From Adiantum capillus-veneris (Eukaryota; Streptophyta; Polypodiopsida; Polypodiales; Pteridaceae): a stretch of DNA of 64,000 nucleotides. The stretch is taken from contig CM043944.1 of NCBI GenBank assembly GCA_014529385.2, positions 71,314,884 through 71,378,883 on the forward strand. Reading direction: 5' to 3'. Positions 1 to 12,500 of the stretch are shown here, piece after piece (position 1 is the stretch's first letter; every line of letters starts with the position of its first letter). The notes under the pieces were generated by a model. It saw only the letters and a list, made by a program, of their open reading frames with translations. It made no database searches and was not told the DNA's origin. The translations under genes were made by a program, and so were the position numbers.

Positions 1-429
1 AAACACAACATCCTATGAAACCAGAATACATAGGCTGATTTGTAACATTTTTAGAAACCCCCATAGGCTGTACATTTACGTCATTGGAACTTACATTTGT
101 ATTTCCACCACTAAAAAGAGGCCACAAAGTGTCATAAATGTCCTATGAGCTTACATTATTGTCTCTAGTACATGACAGCAAAGGCTGAACAGTCTTCCAC
201 AAACACAACATCCTATGAAACCAGAATACATAGGCTGATTTGTAACATTTTTAGAAACCCCCATAGGCTGTACATTTACGTCATTGGAACTTACATTTGT
301 ATTTCCACCACTAAAAAGAGGCCACAAAGTGTCATAAATGTCCTATGAGCTTACATTATTGTCTCTAGTACATGACAGCAAAGACTGAACAGTCTTCCAC
401 AAACACAACATCCTATGAAACCAGAATAC
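1..429. repeat. 200-bp tandem repeat, two full copies plus a 29-bp third start
   Basis: The block at 1-200 recurs at 201-400 almost base for base (one visible difference, aaggctgaac at 181 versus aagactgaac at 381), and its first 29 bases recur at 401-429. At 430 the sequence passes into the copia integrase-RT linker on the minus strand. The unit therefore arose by duplication of the downstream edge of this copia remnant. 200 is not a multiple of three, so each copy shifts the frame. The array may continue beyond the left edge. Confidence 0.95.
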
Positions 430-1852
430 GCTTTGTTTGTGGATGATACAACCTGTAACCTTTGCTTTCAGCACTATAACCAACAAAAATACAGTTGACA
501 GCCTTATCATCCAATTTTTTGCGTTGTGTGTGTAGCACCAAAGCATATGCCAAACAACCAAAAACACACATGTGCTCAATAGAAGGCTTTCTATCATGTG
601 ATGCTTCATATGGAGTAATAGACTACAAAGATTTCGTAGGACACCTGTTTAGTACATAAGTGGCACACATGATGGCCTCAAACCAAAAAGAATGTGACAA
701 AGCTTGACTTTTGACCATACATCGTGTCGTTTTAGTAAGTGACCTATTTTTCCACTCAGAAAACACCATTTTGTTGAGGTGTATAAGGCACTGTATATTG
801 GTGTTTTATCCCATGACTAGCCAAAAATGCATGAAATTCATGAGACATAGACTCCCCCCCTCGATCGGAATGGAGGGTGCCCATAGTACATTTCGAGACA
901 TTTATAGCCAAAAATTGTTTGAAGCACATAAAAACTTCGGACTTCTCTTTAAGCGGAAATACCCATGCATGCCTAGAGTAATCGTCAATGAAAGTCATGA
1001 AGTAAAGGTAATTTTCAAGGATGGACTTTCCATGGGCCCACAAACATCACTAGGCACAAGATGCAACTTGCATGTGGCCCTAACTGAACCATCCTTTCGA
1101 AACTTAGAACACTGCATTTTACCCAAAATACAGCCTTCACAAAAATGTTTGACAGGTGCTTCAAGAGGCGGCAAAGAAGCAACCATATCATATTTCTACA
1201 AACGCGAAAAACTGGCAAAATTCAGATGCCCAAAACGTGCATGCCATAGTTTTGCATCTGAAATAGCCCTTGAATTTGCAACTGCATTTGCAAAATTTTA
1301 TCCACACTTGTCATACAAAGTGATCTTATACATTCCACTACACAAAAGGCCAGATGCAACAACTTCATCAACAAAACTAAGATCATGAACTGTACATCTT
1401 TCATCTACAAATTTGACTACAAGTCCAAGTCTAGTAAGTGCAGATATAGACAAGAGATTCTTCTTCATCCCAGGTACATAAAGTGCATCAACAAGTGTGA
1501 AGGAACTGCCATTTGCAGCAGTAAGCACAATCTTTCCAACTCTCTAAACCAGATAAGAGGCATTGTTGGCACAAGTGGCTGAGTTTCCATGAGGTATAGA
1601 CTTGAGAGAGGTGAACAATTCACGATGTGAGGTAATGTTCTTTGTAGCACCACTATTGAAATACCACACAACTGACATGCATGCATCATGGACAACAGGA
1701 TTGTAAGTGCACTCTGCACTAAAATCCCATTCTACATCAACATCAGCATCACAATATCCTTTCACAGAAGACTCAACAATGGCTACATTTGTAGTGGAAC
1801 CAACATTTGCAATGGGACCACCCTCTTTCTTCTTAGCCTCTTTGGCCTTCAA
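430..1852 (-). pseudogene. copia protease and integrase region, decayed
   Basis: Read leftwards, this is the middle of a Ty1/copia polyprotein. At about 1700-1650 lies a protease active-site relic, FNSGATKN, where the family has DSGA: the catalytic aspartate is now Asn. A flank with YVPGMKKNLLSISAL follows at about 1450. The GAG-pre-integrase zinc finger (CEGCILGKM) is at about 1130. The integrase core has FIDDYSRHAW, LHSDRGGE and TPQQNGV (756-1043), giving the D, D and the region before E. Near 560-430 is the post-integrase block LDDKAVNCIFVGYS, then VS*DVVF with a stop. Several frames are needed to follow it, and the reverse transcriptase is absent or lies left of the window. Integrase would insert the cDNA; this copy cannot. 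Confidence 0.9.
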
Positions 1853-1869
1853 CTTAGGACACTACTTGA

Positions 1870-2813
1870 TCAAGTGATCATTAGCTTTACAATAATGGCA
1901 ATGCATCTTCTTTTTTCCCTTATCACCAGAATTTCCAAACAAATTGCTGCCATCAGAAGCATTAGGAACAGGTGATTTTCTACTCGCAAAAGAACCATAA
2001 GAAGTGGTTGCATTGTTCTTACCACCCTTTCTTTGAGTGGCAATAAAAGCCTATCCAGCTGCACGCTTTCTAGTCCTATTTTTTTGGAAAGTGACTCTTG
2101 CAACAACAATGTGCATAATGCATCAAACTTGACAACTTCAGGATTTCCTTGGATCATAAGTCTCCAAGTACTAGCAAAAGTCTGGTAAGAATCTGGTAAG
2201 TCATCAAGAACAGTCTGCACAAGGGAGCTGTTTGAAATGACTTCATCTGCAGAAATAAGTTTCTCATTGATATCCTTGACACCAACAAGGAAAGTGTCCA
2301 TATCATCTTCCTCATGCATAATCTTTGACTCCAACTCTTTACGCAACAATGTAATTTTTGCCTCATTGCGGCTTCCATAAAGACCAACCAGAATATCCCA
2401 AGCCTGTTTTGAAGATTTCATAGAGGAGTAATGGTGCACTTCAAAGACAACGCAAAAAATGCATGAGCCTACGCATCCTTTACATCCCAACGAGCTTGTT
2501 CTGTCGTTGGCAAAAAACCTCTAACAGCAGCAGTCCTTGCAGCAAGACCTGCAATATCCTCAACATCGCCTACATCCTTAGAGCCACGATGTACATCAAA
2601 ACCCTGCACAATATTCTAGACACCCTTTGACACAAGAACATGTTGCATCATGTAAGCCCACATAGGGTAATTGTCCCCATCCAATCTGTCCTCAGTAACA
2701 AACATCTTGAACACATCTATGTTGTTCTCAACATGGTAAATGTTACACTTGATGTGAAAACTACCCAAAAAGAGGATAAACAAAGCAGGAACAACACGTG
2801 CTATATAGCACAA
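1870..2813 (-). pseudogene. copia gag (UBN2-type) remnant
   Basis: The start of the same minus-strand copia polyprotein. Residues near 2720-2650 read DRLDGDNYPMWAYMMQHVL, the typical N-terminal capsid motif (L.G.NY..W). After a break near 2490-2610, the UBN2-like capsid follows: SSKQAWDILVGLYG, KITLLRKELESKIMHE and VLDDLPDSYQTFAS. Gag would form the cytoplasmic particle in which cDNA is made. The CCHC zinc knuckle expected near 1900 survives only as fragments around CIAIIVKLM. Two frames are needed. It is followed downstream by the protease-integrase relic and preceded by the PBS at 3042-3053. Confidence 0.88.
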
Positions 2814-3041
2814 ACCATAGAATACTGTAAGGAACCTATTATGCAGAAAATGGCACTAACAAAAATTCTGCACAAAATGATGAAATCGCATGTGCAGTAC
2901 TGCTTGTAGTGGAGAAGGAGGCCGAATTGAGCCTGAAATTTTTGTCGACCTACGAACGCTTGCCAAATCTCACTAAAATCGGAGAAAGTGAGCACGAGTG
3001 TGTTGGAGCTGCTGGGGACTAAGCCCGAGAGGATGCAACTT

Positions 3042-3053
3042 GCTCTGATATCA
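3042..3053 (-). promoter_or_regulatory. primer binding site, tRNA-iMet type
   Basis: On the minus strand the bases read TGATATCAGAGC, one change from the common plant PBS TGGTATCAGAGC. It sits about 230 bp before the copia gag start and next to LTR-like DNA, so it fits the minus-strand copia remnant. Confidence 0.75.
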
Positions 3054-3282
3054 AGTTTTGGAATTAGGGTTGCAGGGAAACGCACACATCTTGGAGAAGA
3101 TGAAGGAAGCTCAAGGTACACAACAAAGAGTGTATTACTTAGTGTGCAATGTAAAGATAGGTATCCCTAGAGTGATGGGCGTATATACAATGCACCGGGG
3201 AAAAAACCTCCTAAAGAGGGAAAAAATGACCCGGCAGTCCTAAGTGTGTTCATACACATCACTACAACATGTATATGGTAAC

Positions 3283-3385
<103 letters not shown>

Positions 3386-3551
3386 ACACATTAAAAGAAA
3401 GAACTTGCTATATTTTTCATTAATTAGAATCCATTACATATAGGTAAAACCTTCCATGCAAGAAACTCTACGAAATTGTCCTTCTCTGCATGCTATAGAG
3501 TGTGTTCCCATGGATTGACACCATTAGGGCTTGGAAACCCAACATTTTAGA

Positions 3552-3575
3552 CTCTCTCTCTCTCTCTCTCTCTCC
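3552..3575. repeat. (CT)n microsatellite
   Basis: Twelve CT units near the right side of the presumed LTR, in opposite phase to the GA tract at 3285. Confidence 0.95.
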
Positions 3576-3760
3576 AAACAGGGATAAAATATCGCAAATA
3601 AACATTTTGATATTTTCATAGTGTCACTATTTGAGACATATTCCAAATGTGGAGAATATGTGTTCTTAAGGACAATGAAACTGGCACTTCTATCATGAAT
3701 CATGTGTCGACACAAAGTTGCAAGGATGCCGGTCAAATTCTATTTGTGGGAGCCTTAAAG

Positions 3761-5144
3761 GTGCCAAGTATCATGAAAAATTTCAGTGGCTAGGAATTGT
3801 AGGGTACTGAGTAAGGCTTGTTAAATGTAGCAAGTTTAAATTATTCTTAGTTCAGCCTCGATGAATGGTTGATTTATTAATATTTTAGATTTTAATTATA
3901 CATACCTATAAAGAATATAACCATAGCTATTTTATGTTGATGAAAAGTTCATTGTTAGAACCCTAGATGGGCCTAGCATTCACAATCTATTATGATATAG
4001 ATATTTAGCTACATGCATAAACTAACTGACTTCTACTAGCTAGGATACAATTCTCCAAATGCATGCACATTGGGTGTTATGGACCCTAGTGATCAACATA
4101 GTCTTATTTAAGGTGGCATGTGAATTCATTCACTTGTTTATGACACCCATTAATATGTTAAGTTTGCTTACATGGTATGTTGCTAGGATGTAGCTGCTAA
4201 GAATATTGCTTTTGTCTATACTATGGACTAATTCGCACAGATAATATGCTTAGTTTTTTCTATGAGCACTCCATTATTTGTTTTCTCTTGTTTTCAAGGA
4301 TAGAAAACATTCCCTATAGGAAGGATTAATATGGATATAGATATAGTGCTATGCTATGAGCATCTGTTAGTGTCTAAGTGCAAATTGATGGAAATATATT
4401 AATTGGACAACTAGATCTAAAGATGATCACACTTCCGAAAACATTCATGATCATATGAAGAACTCTCATCTTAGACTAGCCATCTAAAATAGGAAGATAA
4501 GGAGAATATTGATAGGTGCTACTAGACTTCTCTCTATCACAGGTACAAGACTAGAAGGAGAGACCTTCTATAAAAGAGCAATGAAGCTAGAGATGAGCTA
4601 AGGGTAAGCTTCATCATGCCTCCAAAGGATAATTCAAAATTCTTATATGAGAAGCTACTAGGTGAGAAAAGTAAAAGGTAATTATAAAGGTAGAGCATGT
4701 AATTAGGGGGCTAGATTAAGCAAGGGGAGCTTATTCAAGTTATTAATTTGATCATTCTTGGTCTAGTAATCAGAGTAGCATAGTCTCATCTGAATGGTTT
4801 GCCAAGCGCTGATGGAAAAGCTTGTTGTATGGTTTAGATATTTCAAGTTGAGTAAAGTAAAGGATTAACGTTCATGTGGTGTCCAAGTGTCCAAGTTTCA
4901 CAACCCATTTTCATAAATCGAACCCTCTCTTGTAGACACAAAGTCTTTTTCATGCATATTAAGTCTTTAGAATTTCACACAAGCAAGCCATCAAGGACAC
5001 ATATCATGCATAACATTTAATTTTCCTTCTCATGGGATAATTTATAACACAAAGACCAGTTGGAGGGGGGACCGGCTCCAAGTAAATTTGGTCCTCAACT
5101 ATTGCCAATCTTAGTCTCTATTTTAAGTTATTTTGCATGCCAAG
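3761..5144. other. no gene seen
   Basis: AT-rich, stop-rich on both strands, with no domain, LTR pair or long repeat that I recognise. Probably eroded transposon sequence. Confidence 0.6.
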
Positions 5145-6140
5145 CTAGCTAGTTGTGTAGTTATGTTGTGGACTCCAACCAAGCATTTTCTCTTCTCTCA
5201 TAAAGAATCCTCTTAAGGGAAGACTCTTTTTTTTCACCAAAAGTCCACTATGGTTAAGGAAAAATTCTAAATTCCATGATACTCTATGTCCTAGAGGTTG
5301 CCTATACAAGATGCAATAGGCATAAGAGCCAAATTTTCCACCAAATTGAGTTTGTGTCATGGAATTAAGTCCATTCTCAATGCCTAATAGGTAATCCATG
5401 TCATAATTGGGCCCACGTTCATGTAAGCTTTGTTGTGGCCACTACCCTTTAGATTAGCTTCTACCAAATTTTTAATAATGTAATAGCCAAGGTTACATCT
5501 GATCACTCTTTGATTGGCTAGCCCCATAGCCATTACCACTGCAATGTGTAGGTTGGGCTTTGTATATCTTGGTGATTTTTGAACCTTCAAGTGCTGAGAG
5601 ATGAGCCGCAAAGGTAGCTCCCTCTTTATGTAGATCAAATCCTTATATTAAACTTGTGTCCTTGTTGTTTTATGAAAGCCTTGTCATTGTCATTTGCTTT
5701 GGTCTTGTGAAGAAGATTGTGATTGTGATTGCTTTGGTCTTGGATGATCAAGTCATATGTAATCCTAACCTTGACCATTTCCCCATATGTATCTATAAGT
5801 GTCGCTTTCCCATTGTATTGGAAAAAGCTCATTAGCTTATGTGCACTCTTGAGATCTGTTCCCCGAGGAGGAAGTGGAAAAAGGTGTCTGGATGAAAACA
5901 TCTTGACCCTTCAATTACCTCCCTTTGTTGGTGCAATGTCCATAGTTCTTTGGGAAACATTTTTGTCTTCACTTTGGTTCCATTGGCTGCTTGGAACTTG
6001 TCAATGAACACATTAGCTGGTATTTTTTCCAACTCTTCTTTAGAGAGATGCGATGACTTTATATGGTGCAGACTCTCACTCCTTCTAGGCCCTTCTGCGA
6101 GGCATTTTGGTCGTCAAAAAAGTCAAAATGTGCAAACTTG
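5145..6140 (-). pseudogene. unrecognised decayed reading frame
   Basis: Four overlapping or adjoining minus-strand frames (5832-6032, 5635-5901, 5384-5638, 5145-5399) read in succession like one protein of about 300 residues broken by frameshifts. The composition is that of a normal protein: an acidic/Lys-rich start with EELEKIPANVFIDKFQAAN, then FPKELWTLHQQREV, KVRITYDLIIQ, IKRELPLRLISQHLKVQ and NLGYYIIKNLVEANLKG. I see no zinc knuckle, no RT or integrase motif, and no signal or membrane segment. I do not recognise the family; a transposon-borne accessory ORF or a dead host gene are both possible. No flanking LTR or PBS was found. Confidence 0.4.
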
Positions 6141-8611
6141 ACCATAAAATGAAAAATAAGCATAACTTGACCAAAATAAGTACAATCTTGACCAAATTTC
6201 ACCAATGCATCTAGGACAACTACATGCACTACATCATGTGGTCATAGGGTAGATTTGAGTTTGTGGAGGTACTTGGATCGCAATCCATGTTGGAACACAT
6301 TTTGGACTTTTGATGACACCATATGATTAAGCATGTTATGGGGATGCTATGGTTCAAAACTTTTTAAATTTTGATCGCTGGTTAGAGGGTCATGCCAAAT
6401 CTTGGAAATTTTACACACACACACAAAAATTTGGCACTTTTGCTAGGGTTTTAAAATCCAAATGGCTTGAAACTATCGGGTTATTCTTTTCTTAGCAAGT
6501 AGCACTTGATGGTAGGGTTTTGGTCTAGAAAGTTGAAAAAGCTACATGGATCGTCCATGTTTGGTAGCCTTTTGAGGTGAAACTTGGTGCACATGTTTCT
6601 ATAGCCTATCCTGATACACTAGTGAAATCTTTTCAGATTTGGACAAGTTTTTCCCAAGTTTACCCTGGATTTTCCACTTTATGTCCAAATTTGGTTCGAC
6701 TTTGCCATGTTTGGTTTTTGATAACATCTTTGATCCCTCATGGTGATTATCATGTTTGAGAATTTTCCCAAGTGATGATTGAGAGGTTAAATATGGTAGC
6801 AATTCTATCTATTTTTTTATTTTCACCACACGATTGGAGTTTGTTTGACCTCCCTGGCCTATTGTTAAGTTGGTTCCACTTTTCAAGTATGTTTTTCATT
6901 CATTGTGATATACATTGAGTTAACCATCTCTTTCAACACCTAGACTTTGCCCAAAATTACAAACTATGTCACTTACACTCTGAAACTGCTGAACTTTGAC
7001 ATGTGACTCACTTTATGAAATCAAACTCTGAAATTTTTTCATATATCACCACATTTGACCTGTACCAACAACTTGCACTCAAATTTTGGCATATTTGCTT
7101 AAAGGATACATGGACATGTTGTTGACTCGTGTGTCAACAGCACGACATAACTCAACAAAAGCCTTATTTTTTAGAGTTATAAAAGGCTACAGTTTATGGT
7201 TAAAAACATCATTTGTAATGAGTAGTTACCCTAGTTGAAGAAGCCCCGGTGCAATGTCACTTCCAGATTGTACATACAAGGCCATTTTATCCCTTGAGCT
7301 CTATTTTAGGTTTAACCTATGGTAGCCTTGGTTTATAAGGTACGTAGGTCATTTTGTAAAGGAGAACTTTCATCATAATCAAGTTTTAAGTTGTTGTCGA
7401 CTGTGTGAGAGAGAGAAAGAGAGAGTGTGTGTGACTTTCATCCTAGCACTACTCCTTGCTCATTCATCACATTGGAGATCTGACTGCACCATTCCATTAG
7501 GCTCGGCAAGAGCTACACATCAACACTAAGCATTCCTCGCAAAGTTGAGCAAATGTGCTTGCACATCTATGAGCTATTTATGGTTTTAAGTATATCAAAC
7601 GATGTCTGTATTTTGCATGCAAGTAGTCATTAGAATTGTGGCGACATAAGCTAGACATAGGTGCTCATAAACTTCAGTTTTGGGCACTTCTAAAATCCAA
7701 ATATGTCTCCATAGGTGTTTTTTGCAGATGGGTTTAGAGTTAGGATTTTAAGTGTAGAGGCTTTGGGACAGGTGTATCCTAGTGAGGGGATAGTGTTCCT
7801 TGAGCTTCATACAATTCTGGCATGGTTTGGTGAGTTTCCTTTCGTTTGTTTGTATGTGGGTTGGCTGGTGTAGTTAAGAGCAATGAGACTCTAGATTGTG
7901 ATTTAGTTAACCTTCCAGAGTGTTGTGTGCATGGGATGGTCTTAGCCGTGACAAGCTAAAGAGATTGCCTTCATGCACCTATTGTGTTATCTGTGTCCTC
8001 GATTTACATTATGTTGATCTAGGTTGTGTTGCATGCACTTTATAGGTGTTGTGATTTGCTCCGCAACATTGATGTTGTTGCCAAGGACACAAGGACTTGA
8101 GTAGGTAATCGTAGTAACACTTGTGTGATGGTTGCTTGCTTTAGTTTAGGCTAAAGAAATCATTTTTATCAAGTGGATCAAGAAGAGGTTATTCTCATAC
8201 CAAGTGGATAGCCAGGGAGCATGTGTCTTGCCGAGGGACTACGACTAGGTAGATTTAGTTATAGGATTTGTAGTATTAGATGTAGATTAGAGTAGTTGTT
8301 GGCCGTTGAGTGATTTATGAAGTGATAAAAGTGTTTGATAGTCCGTGTATGGTAGTAAAGTGTTTTTCTACTCATAAGTGCAAAACCCCATATGATGTGT
8401 AAAATTTGATTTCACCAAAGTGTTCAGAAAGGGGGCTTTACCTTAATTACACCTTGAGACTAGTGTTTTGACCCACCCGTAACACCCAAAAGACAAAAGA
8501 CGGAGTGTCTGAAATGGAAAATAGAAAAACTTGTGACTCTGAGCACATTTTTGCATGAAAATTGGTAGAAGTGCTTGAAAACCACTGCTAGAGACTTCGG
8601 GATGCCTGTGA
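6141..8611. other. no gene seen; possible old LTR-like DNA
   Basis: No coding signal on either strand. There is a short CA run near 6413-6424 and a mixed GA/GT tract near 7406-7432. The prose-like low-complexity AT/GT composition resembles eroded retrotransposon leader, but there is no partner copy in the window to prove it. Confidence 0.5.
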
Positions 8612-9059
8612 ATGAATTCTACCCAAAAATTCATCATCACATATCTAAGTTGCATTATACGTTATACAAAAAACATATCGTATGCCATATATGGCGTATT
8701 TTACCTGACCCCATATTATACATGCGTTTTATACAGTGACACGTCATCAAAAATGGGCAACATATTTTTTTCCCAGATTTTTGATCGAAAGATACTTCGA
8801 CCAAAATATATTTGTACAAATTTTCTTTCAATCAAAAGATATATTGTTCAAAAAAAAAACTATATATACCGGCAATGCGCCTATTGAGACTAGTGTTCCT
8901 CTCAAAAGGTATTCCTTGTCAACAGAACACAAAAATAATAAATTTTGTTATAATTAAAAAAATACAAATTCAAAATTTTTTAAATTTTCTATACAATCAA
9001 ATTTCATGTTTTGCTTAGATAATTTTTAAATTAGTTATTTTAAAATCAAATTATCTAAG
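8612..9059. other. AT-rich stretch without a gene
   Basis: Very AT-rich, with poly-A runs at about 8850 and 8955. Short open frames here are Lys/Asn/Phe-rich and carry no recognisable domain. Confidence 0.6.
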
Positions 9060-9750
9060 CTTTGTATGTTGTGTAGAGCTCAAACTCTCACTCACACAAG
9101 GTTTTTGTTTTTTAAGAATCACTTGCTACGTGCTCAGTTTACTGACACGTGGAAGTGAATTAGTATATAGTTTAGAGATTACCGTTGTGTGTAGAGTGTA
9201 CTCTCACATGAGGTTATGAGTCAGCAAAATATAATAGAATAGAGGTCAATTTTATTTAGGTAAGTTTGATTTTGACGTGTAGATACATTCTCATCTCAAA
9301 GTGAACATAGATAGAAATTTTGTTGTCCTGTGTAGAGCCATCACACTATGCTCTCACTAGAATCAAAATTTAGGAATCTCATGTCCAAATATATTGATAT
9401 TACATTATCTTTTTTTGGATTGATATGTCTATCATACTGTGTGATCGTACACGTGTATCAAATGCAGATAGATAAGCTTTCAAAGATCTACCGTGGAGTG
9501 TGAGAACTTCATGTTCGCACTTTAGATAGATATGACAATTGTCAAAGATTGCAATTAATCCCATTTCCAATGAGAATCAATTGCAAGATTTGATCAATAT
9601 TACCAATTATCATAATGTGTGAAAGCTTTAAGCTTGCACTTTAGATAAATCGATATAGTGCAACAAAATATAAAATCGATTATCGTAATGTGTGAAAGCC
9701 AAAAACTTGCACTTTAGATGAATCGATATAGTGCAATGTGATTGAAATGT
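9060..9750. repeat. series of short imperfect hairpin repeats
   Basis: A motif of the form gtgtagag...ctctcac or gtgtgaaag...cttgcacttt recurs at about 9072, 9189, 9277, 9330, 9495, 9617 and 9690. In each, the left and right arms can pair imperfectly. The last two copies are also direct repeats (about 72 bp apart), each followed by gcactttagat and gaatcgatatagtgcaa or a close variant. Spacing is otherwise irregular. Function unknown; probably part of a transposon leader or LTR. Confidence 0.6.
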
Positions 9751-10092
9751 TTTGTTTGAAGTGATGTAGTTATTTACTGCATCAAAATATAATTTGATTG
9801 ACATGAGTTTATTGAATAATGCAAAGACTATTATTGTCTATTATTAATTGATAATGCAGTGCGATACTAATTGATAATGTGGACAGATTTTGATCACTAT
9901 ATTGATCAATAGAGCATTGCTTGTGCAGTTTGTTGCTTTGAATTAATTTTGACTTCGAAATTAACAAGTGGATTTGTTGATCTGGCAGCTTAAATTTATC
10001 TATCAGCATGCTGAAAGGACATGAGTGAAATTACGTCCACGAGCTGCGTGCTAGAAAGAATAAATCTCGATTGAAATGCAAGCCATGCATCC

Positions 10093-10551
10093 ATGACTTC
10101 AGTGGTAATGCGACCAGAGTCAAAGAGAATTTTCCCTGGTAATGTGTTCGAGTGTACTACGCCGCCAAGATTGCCAAAGTACACTTGCATTGCAGAGCAA
10201 ATTCTAGCAGCTAAAAATAAAATTGTGAATGCCAAACAAACTACAATGGATGTTGAAATGTCATTTGTCAATGAGAGGACAGAGCATGTGCCTACGGAAG
10301 CAGATATATTAGTTTTAATGACATTGGGAATTATTCAATTCCCACTTTTAACAAGAGCTCAAGATTTGACCACATGGTCAAATCTAAGCCAAATTTTTGA
10401 GAGCATGGCTCAAAATATCTTCTCAAGTACTACCTTGTGGAAGGCTTTGGTCTTTAAAAAAAGTTTGAGATTTTTCCAATATGGCCATCTTCAAGACATT
10501 AGTGATTCCCAAATTGTCTCTAAAGTCTCAAACTCTCTAATATGGTGTTAG
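10093..10551 (+). CDS. hypothetical open frame upstream of the hAT relic
   Basis: A 152-residue open frame beginning with ATG at 10093, with no motif I recognise. It includes IFPGNVFECTTPPRLPKYTC near the start and an acidic stretch VPTEADILVLMTLG in the middle. It could be chance, or the eroded N-terminal part of the transposase that follows 140 bp downstream, but no BED zinc finger (paired Cys, then His/Cys) is visible in it. Low confidence that it is a real gene. Confidence 0.2.
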   Translation: MTSVVMRPESKRIFPGNVFECTTPPRLPKYTCIAEQILAAKNKIVNAKQTTMDVEMSFVNERTEHVPTEADILVLMTLGIIQFPLLTRAQDLTTWSNLSQIFESMAQNIFSSTTLWKALVFKKSLRFFQYGHLQDISDSQIVSKVSNSLIWC

Positions 10552-10689
10552 ATGTTCAGACTCCCCAGTCAACTCCTTTTCACGAACATGCTTTGACATC
10601 CGGAGCAGCAAATCCTAGCTCAATTAAAGCTAGTAAAGCATCATCCAATGGCCAAATGTTGTATGTATCGATAGATAAGCAATGGTTGC

Positions 10690-12408
10690 TTTGCACTTGA
10701 AATGGATGCAAGTTTTTGTGGCGTGTGGTATACCATTCAATGCTATGCGCAACCCCATATTTCAAGATGCTTTAATGAGCACTTCCAAAAGGGGTTTGTG
10801 CTTCCCGATTATAATAAGATGCGCACAAAGTATCTAGATAAAGTGAAAGACAGTATTGAAGACATCCTCAAGCGCATGGTGGTGGAGTTTGTTCTTGCAT
10901 ATGGTTGCACTATAGCGTTGGATGGATGGACCAACTATCAGAAGAAGCCACTCATCAATGGATGGACCAACTATCAGAAGAAGCCACTCATCAATGTGCT
11001 GCTTATCAATTCTAGAGGGTCTATGTTCGTGGAAGCCATTGACACCTCTTTAAAAGAGAAGACCAGTGATTATCTAGCAAGGATATATGAGCGCACTATA
11101 GAAAAGGCAAGTGGACCAAAGAATTTGACTGCAACTGTCACAGATAATGCATCCAATTACAAGTCTATTGGAAGGGATATCGAAGTTAAGTACCTAGAAA
11201 TTACTTGGGTGCTATGTTCTACGCATACTCTTAATTTGATTTTAAAAGATATTGGAAAAATGGCCATCATAAAGCGAGCGTTGTTAGATGCTAATCATGT
11301 GGTGAAATTTATTAGAGAGCATCAATTTTTGTATGCTCTTTTTCGATTAAAATCAACAACAAAACTTTGCAGATATTTTGTGCAACAAGGTTTGCAATTG
11401 CATATTATGTTCTTGCCATCTTGCAAGAAGTGAAGCCTGCATTGGTTGAAACAGTAGCTGATAGACACTGGGATGCATGGCTCAGCAAGTATCCTAGCTA
11501 CCAAGAGGCACCTACAAGGTGTGTACAGCTTGTGAACTCACAAGTTTTTTGGCGCAATGTAGAGAGAATTGTGACCCTGATTGAAGCATTTGTAGATCTT
11601 TTGCAAATAGTCAACAAAGACTCCTTTGTCTTTGGTCGAGTCTATTGGTATATGTTAGAGGCATTGTGCAAAGTAAGAGAGAATGTTGTGCAAAGTAAGA
11701 GAGCATGCTAGCTTTGGTGCAAAGGACAAAGCTTCCATAATCACAACTGCTAATAAGTGATTGGTGCAATTGCATACGCCGTTGCATGGTGCTACATTTG
11801 TATTAGATCCCAAATTTCAAATGCACCAAGAATCGGCCAATAAAGAAGTCATGAGTGACTTCAAAATAGTGTTCTCTCAACTATTAGGAAAAGAGGATGG
11901 GAAGACTGTTTTTCATCATTGAGTTGATTATGCTAATAGAATTGGCATCTTCTAGGATCCATGGCATATAGATGCCATTGCACACACAAGTGCGCCTCTA
12001 TGGTGGAAGGAGTATGGTGGGGAGAAAGTGGAGTTGCAACACATTGCTGTCAGGGTTCTATCTATTGCAACATCAAGTGGAAGCTATGAAAGGAACTGGT
12101 TGGATTTTTTTATGCATACTAAGAAACGAAACCGGCTTTATCCTCAACGTCCTGCTGATTTGGTTTATGTATTCTGCAACATGAGACTCATTCATAAGCT
12201 TGTGAACATTGCGACAAGAGCAACACAAAAGCACTATGGTGTTTTTCAAACCCATGAAGATATAGCTACAGAAGTAGATGATGATGATGATATGGAATGG
12301 GAGATATCTTCAAAATGCTTTGATATGGATGAAATAGATTATATGGCTAGTGTGTTTGATGGAGACGAAGATGTATGGCTTAAGGTCTATAACTTTTGCT
12401 CGCTGTGA
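10690..12408 (+). pseudogene. hAT-family transposase, decayed
   Basis: A cut-and-paste transposase fossil. At 10702 the frame opens with CGVWYTIQCYAQPHISRCF, the start of a DUF659-like region. It continues through LRTKYLDKV-like text and IALDGWTNYQKKPLINVLL (the conserved DGW segment), VTDNASNYK and STHTLNLILKDIGK near 11240 (the CAAH-like motif of hAT enzymes). A frameshift near 11370 leads to VADRHWDAWLSKYPSY. The C-terminal dimerisation domain is clear at 12001-12190: WWKEYG, LQHIAVRVLS, ERNWLDFF, HTKKRNRL and DLVYVFCNMRL. Stops interrupt it at about 11922 (TGA) and 11953 (TAG), plus others near 11757. No BED finger and no terminal inverted repeats were found. Dead, but the family assignment is firm. 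Confidence 0.9.
10924..10995 (+). repeat. 36-bp in-frame tandem duplication in the hAT relic
   Basis: Bases 10924-10959 are repeated exactly at 10960-10995. The duplication adds 12 residues (GWTNYQKKPLIN twice) directly after the conserved DGW motif, without shifting the frame. Confidence 0.97.
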
Positions 12409-12442
12409 GTATGAAAATTATGACAATACAACCAACATGCTC

Positions 12443-12444
<2 letters not shown>

Positions 12445-12495
<51 letters not shown>
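12445..12495. repeat. (CT)n microsatellite, about 25 units
   Basis: Pure CT run just downstream of the hAT relic. Confidence 0.97.

Positions 12496-12500
<5 letters not shown>

Noticed and set aside
711-1388. 225-codon plus-strand open frame
   Set aside because: It lies exactly antisense to recognisable copia integrase and pre-integrase motifs; its own translation has no domain.
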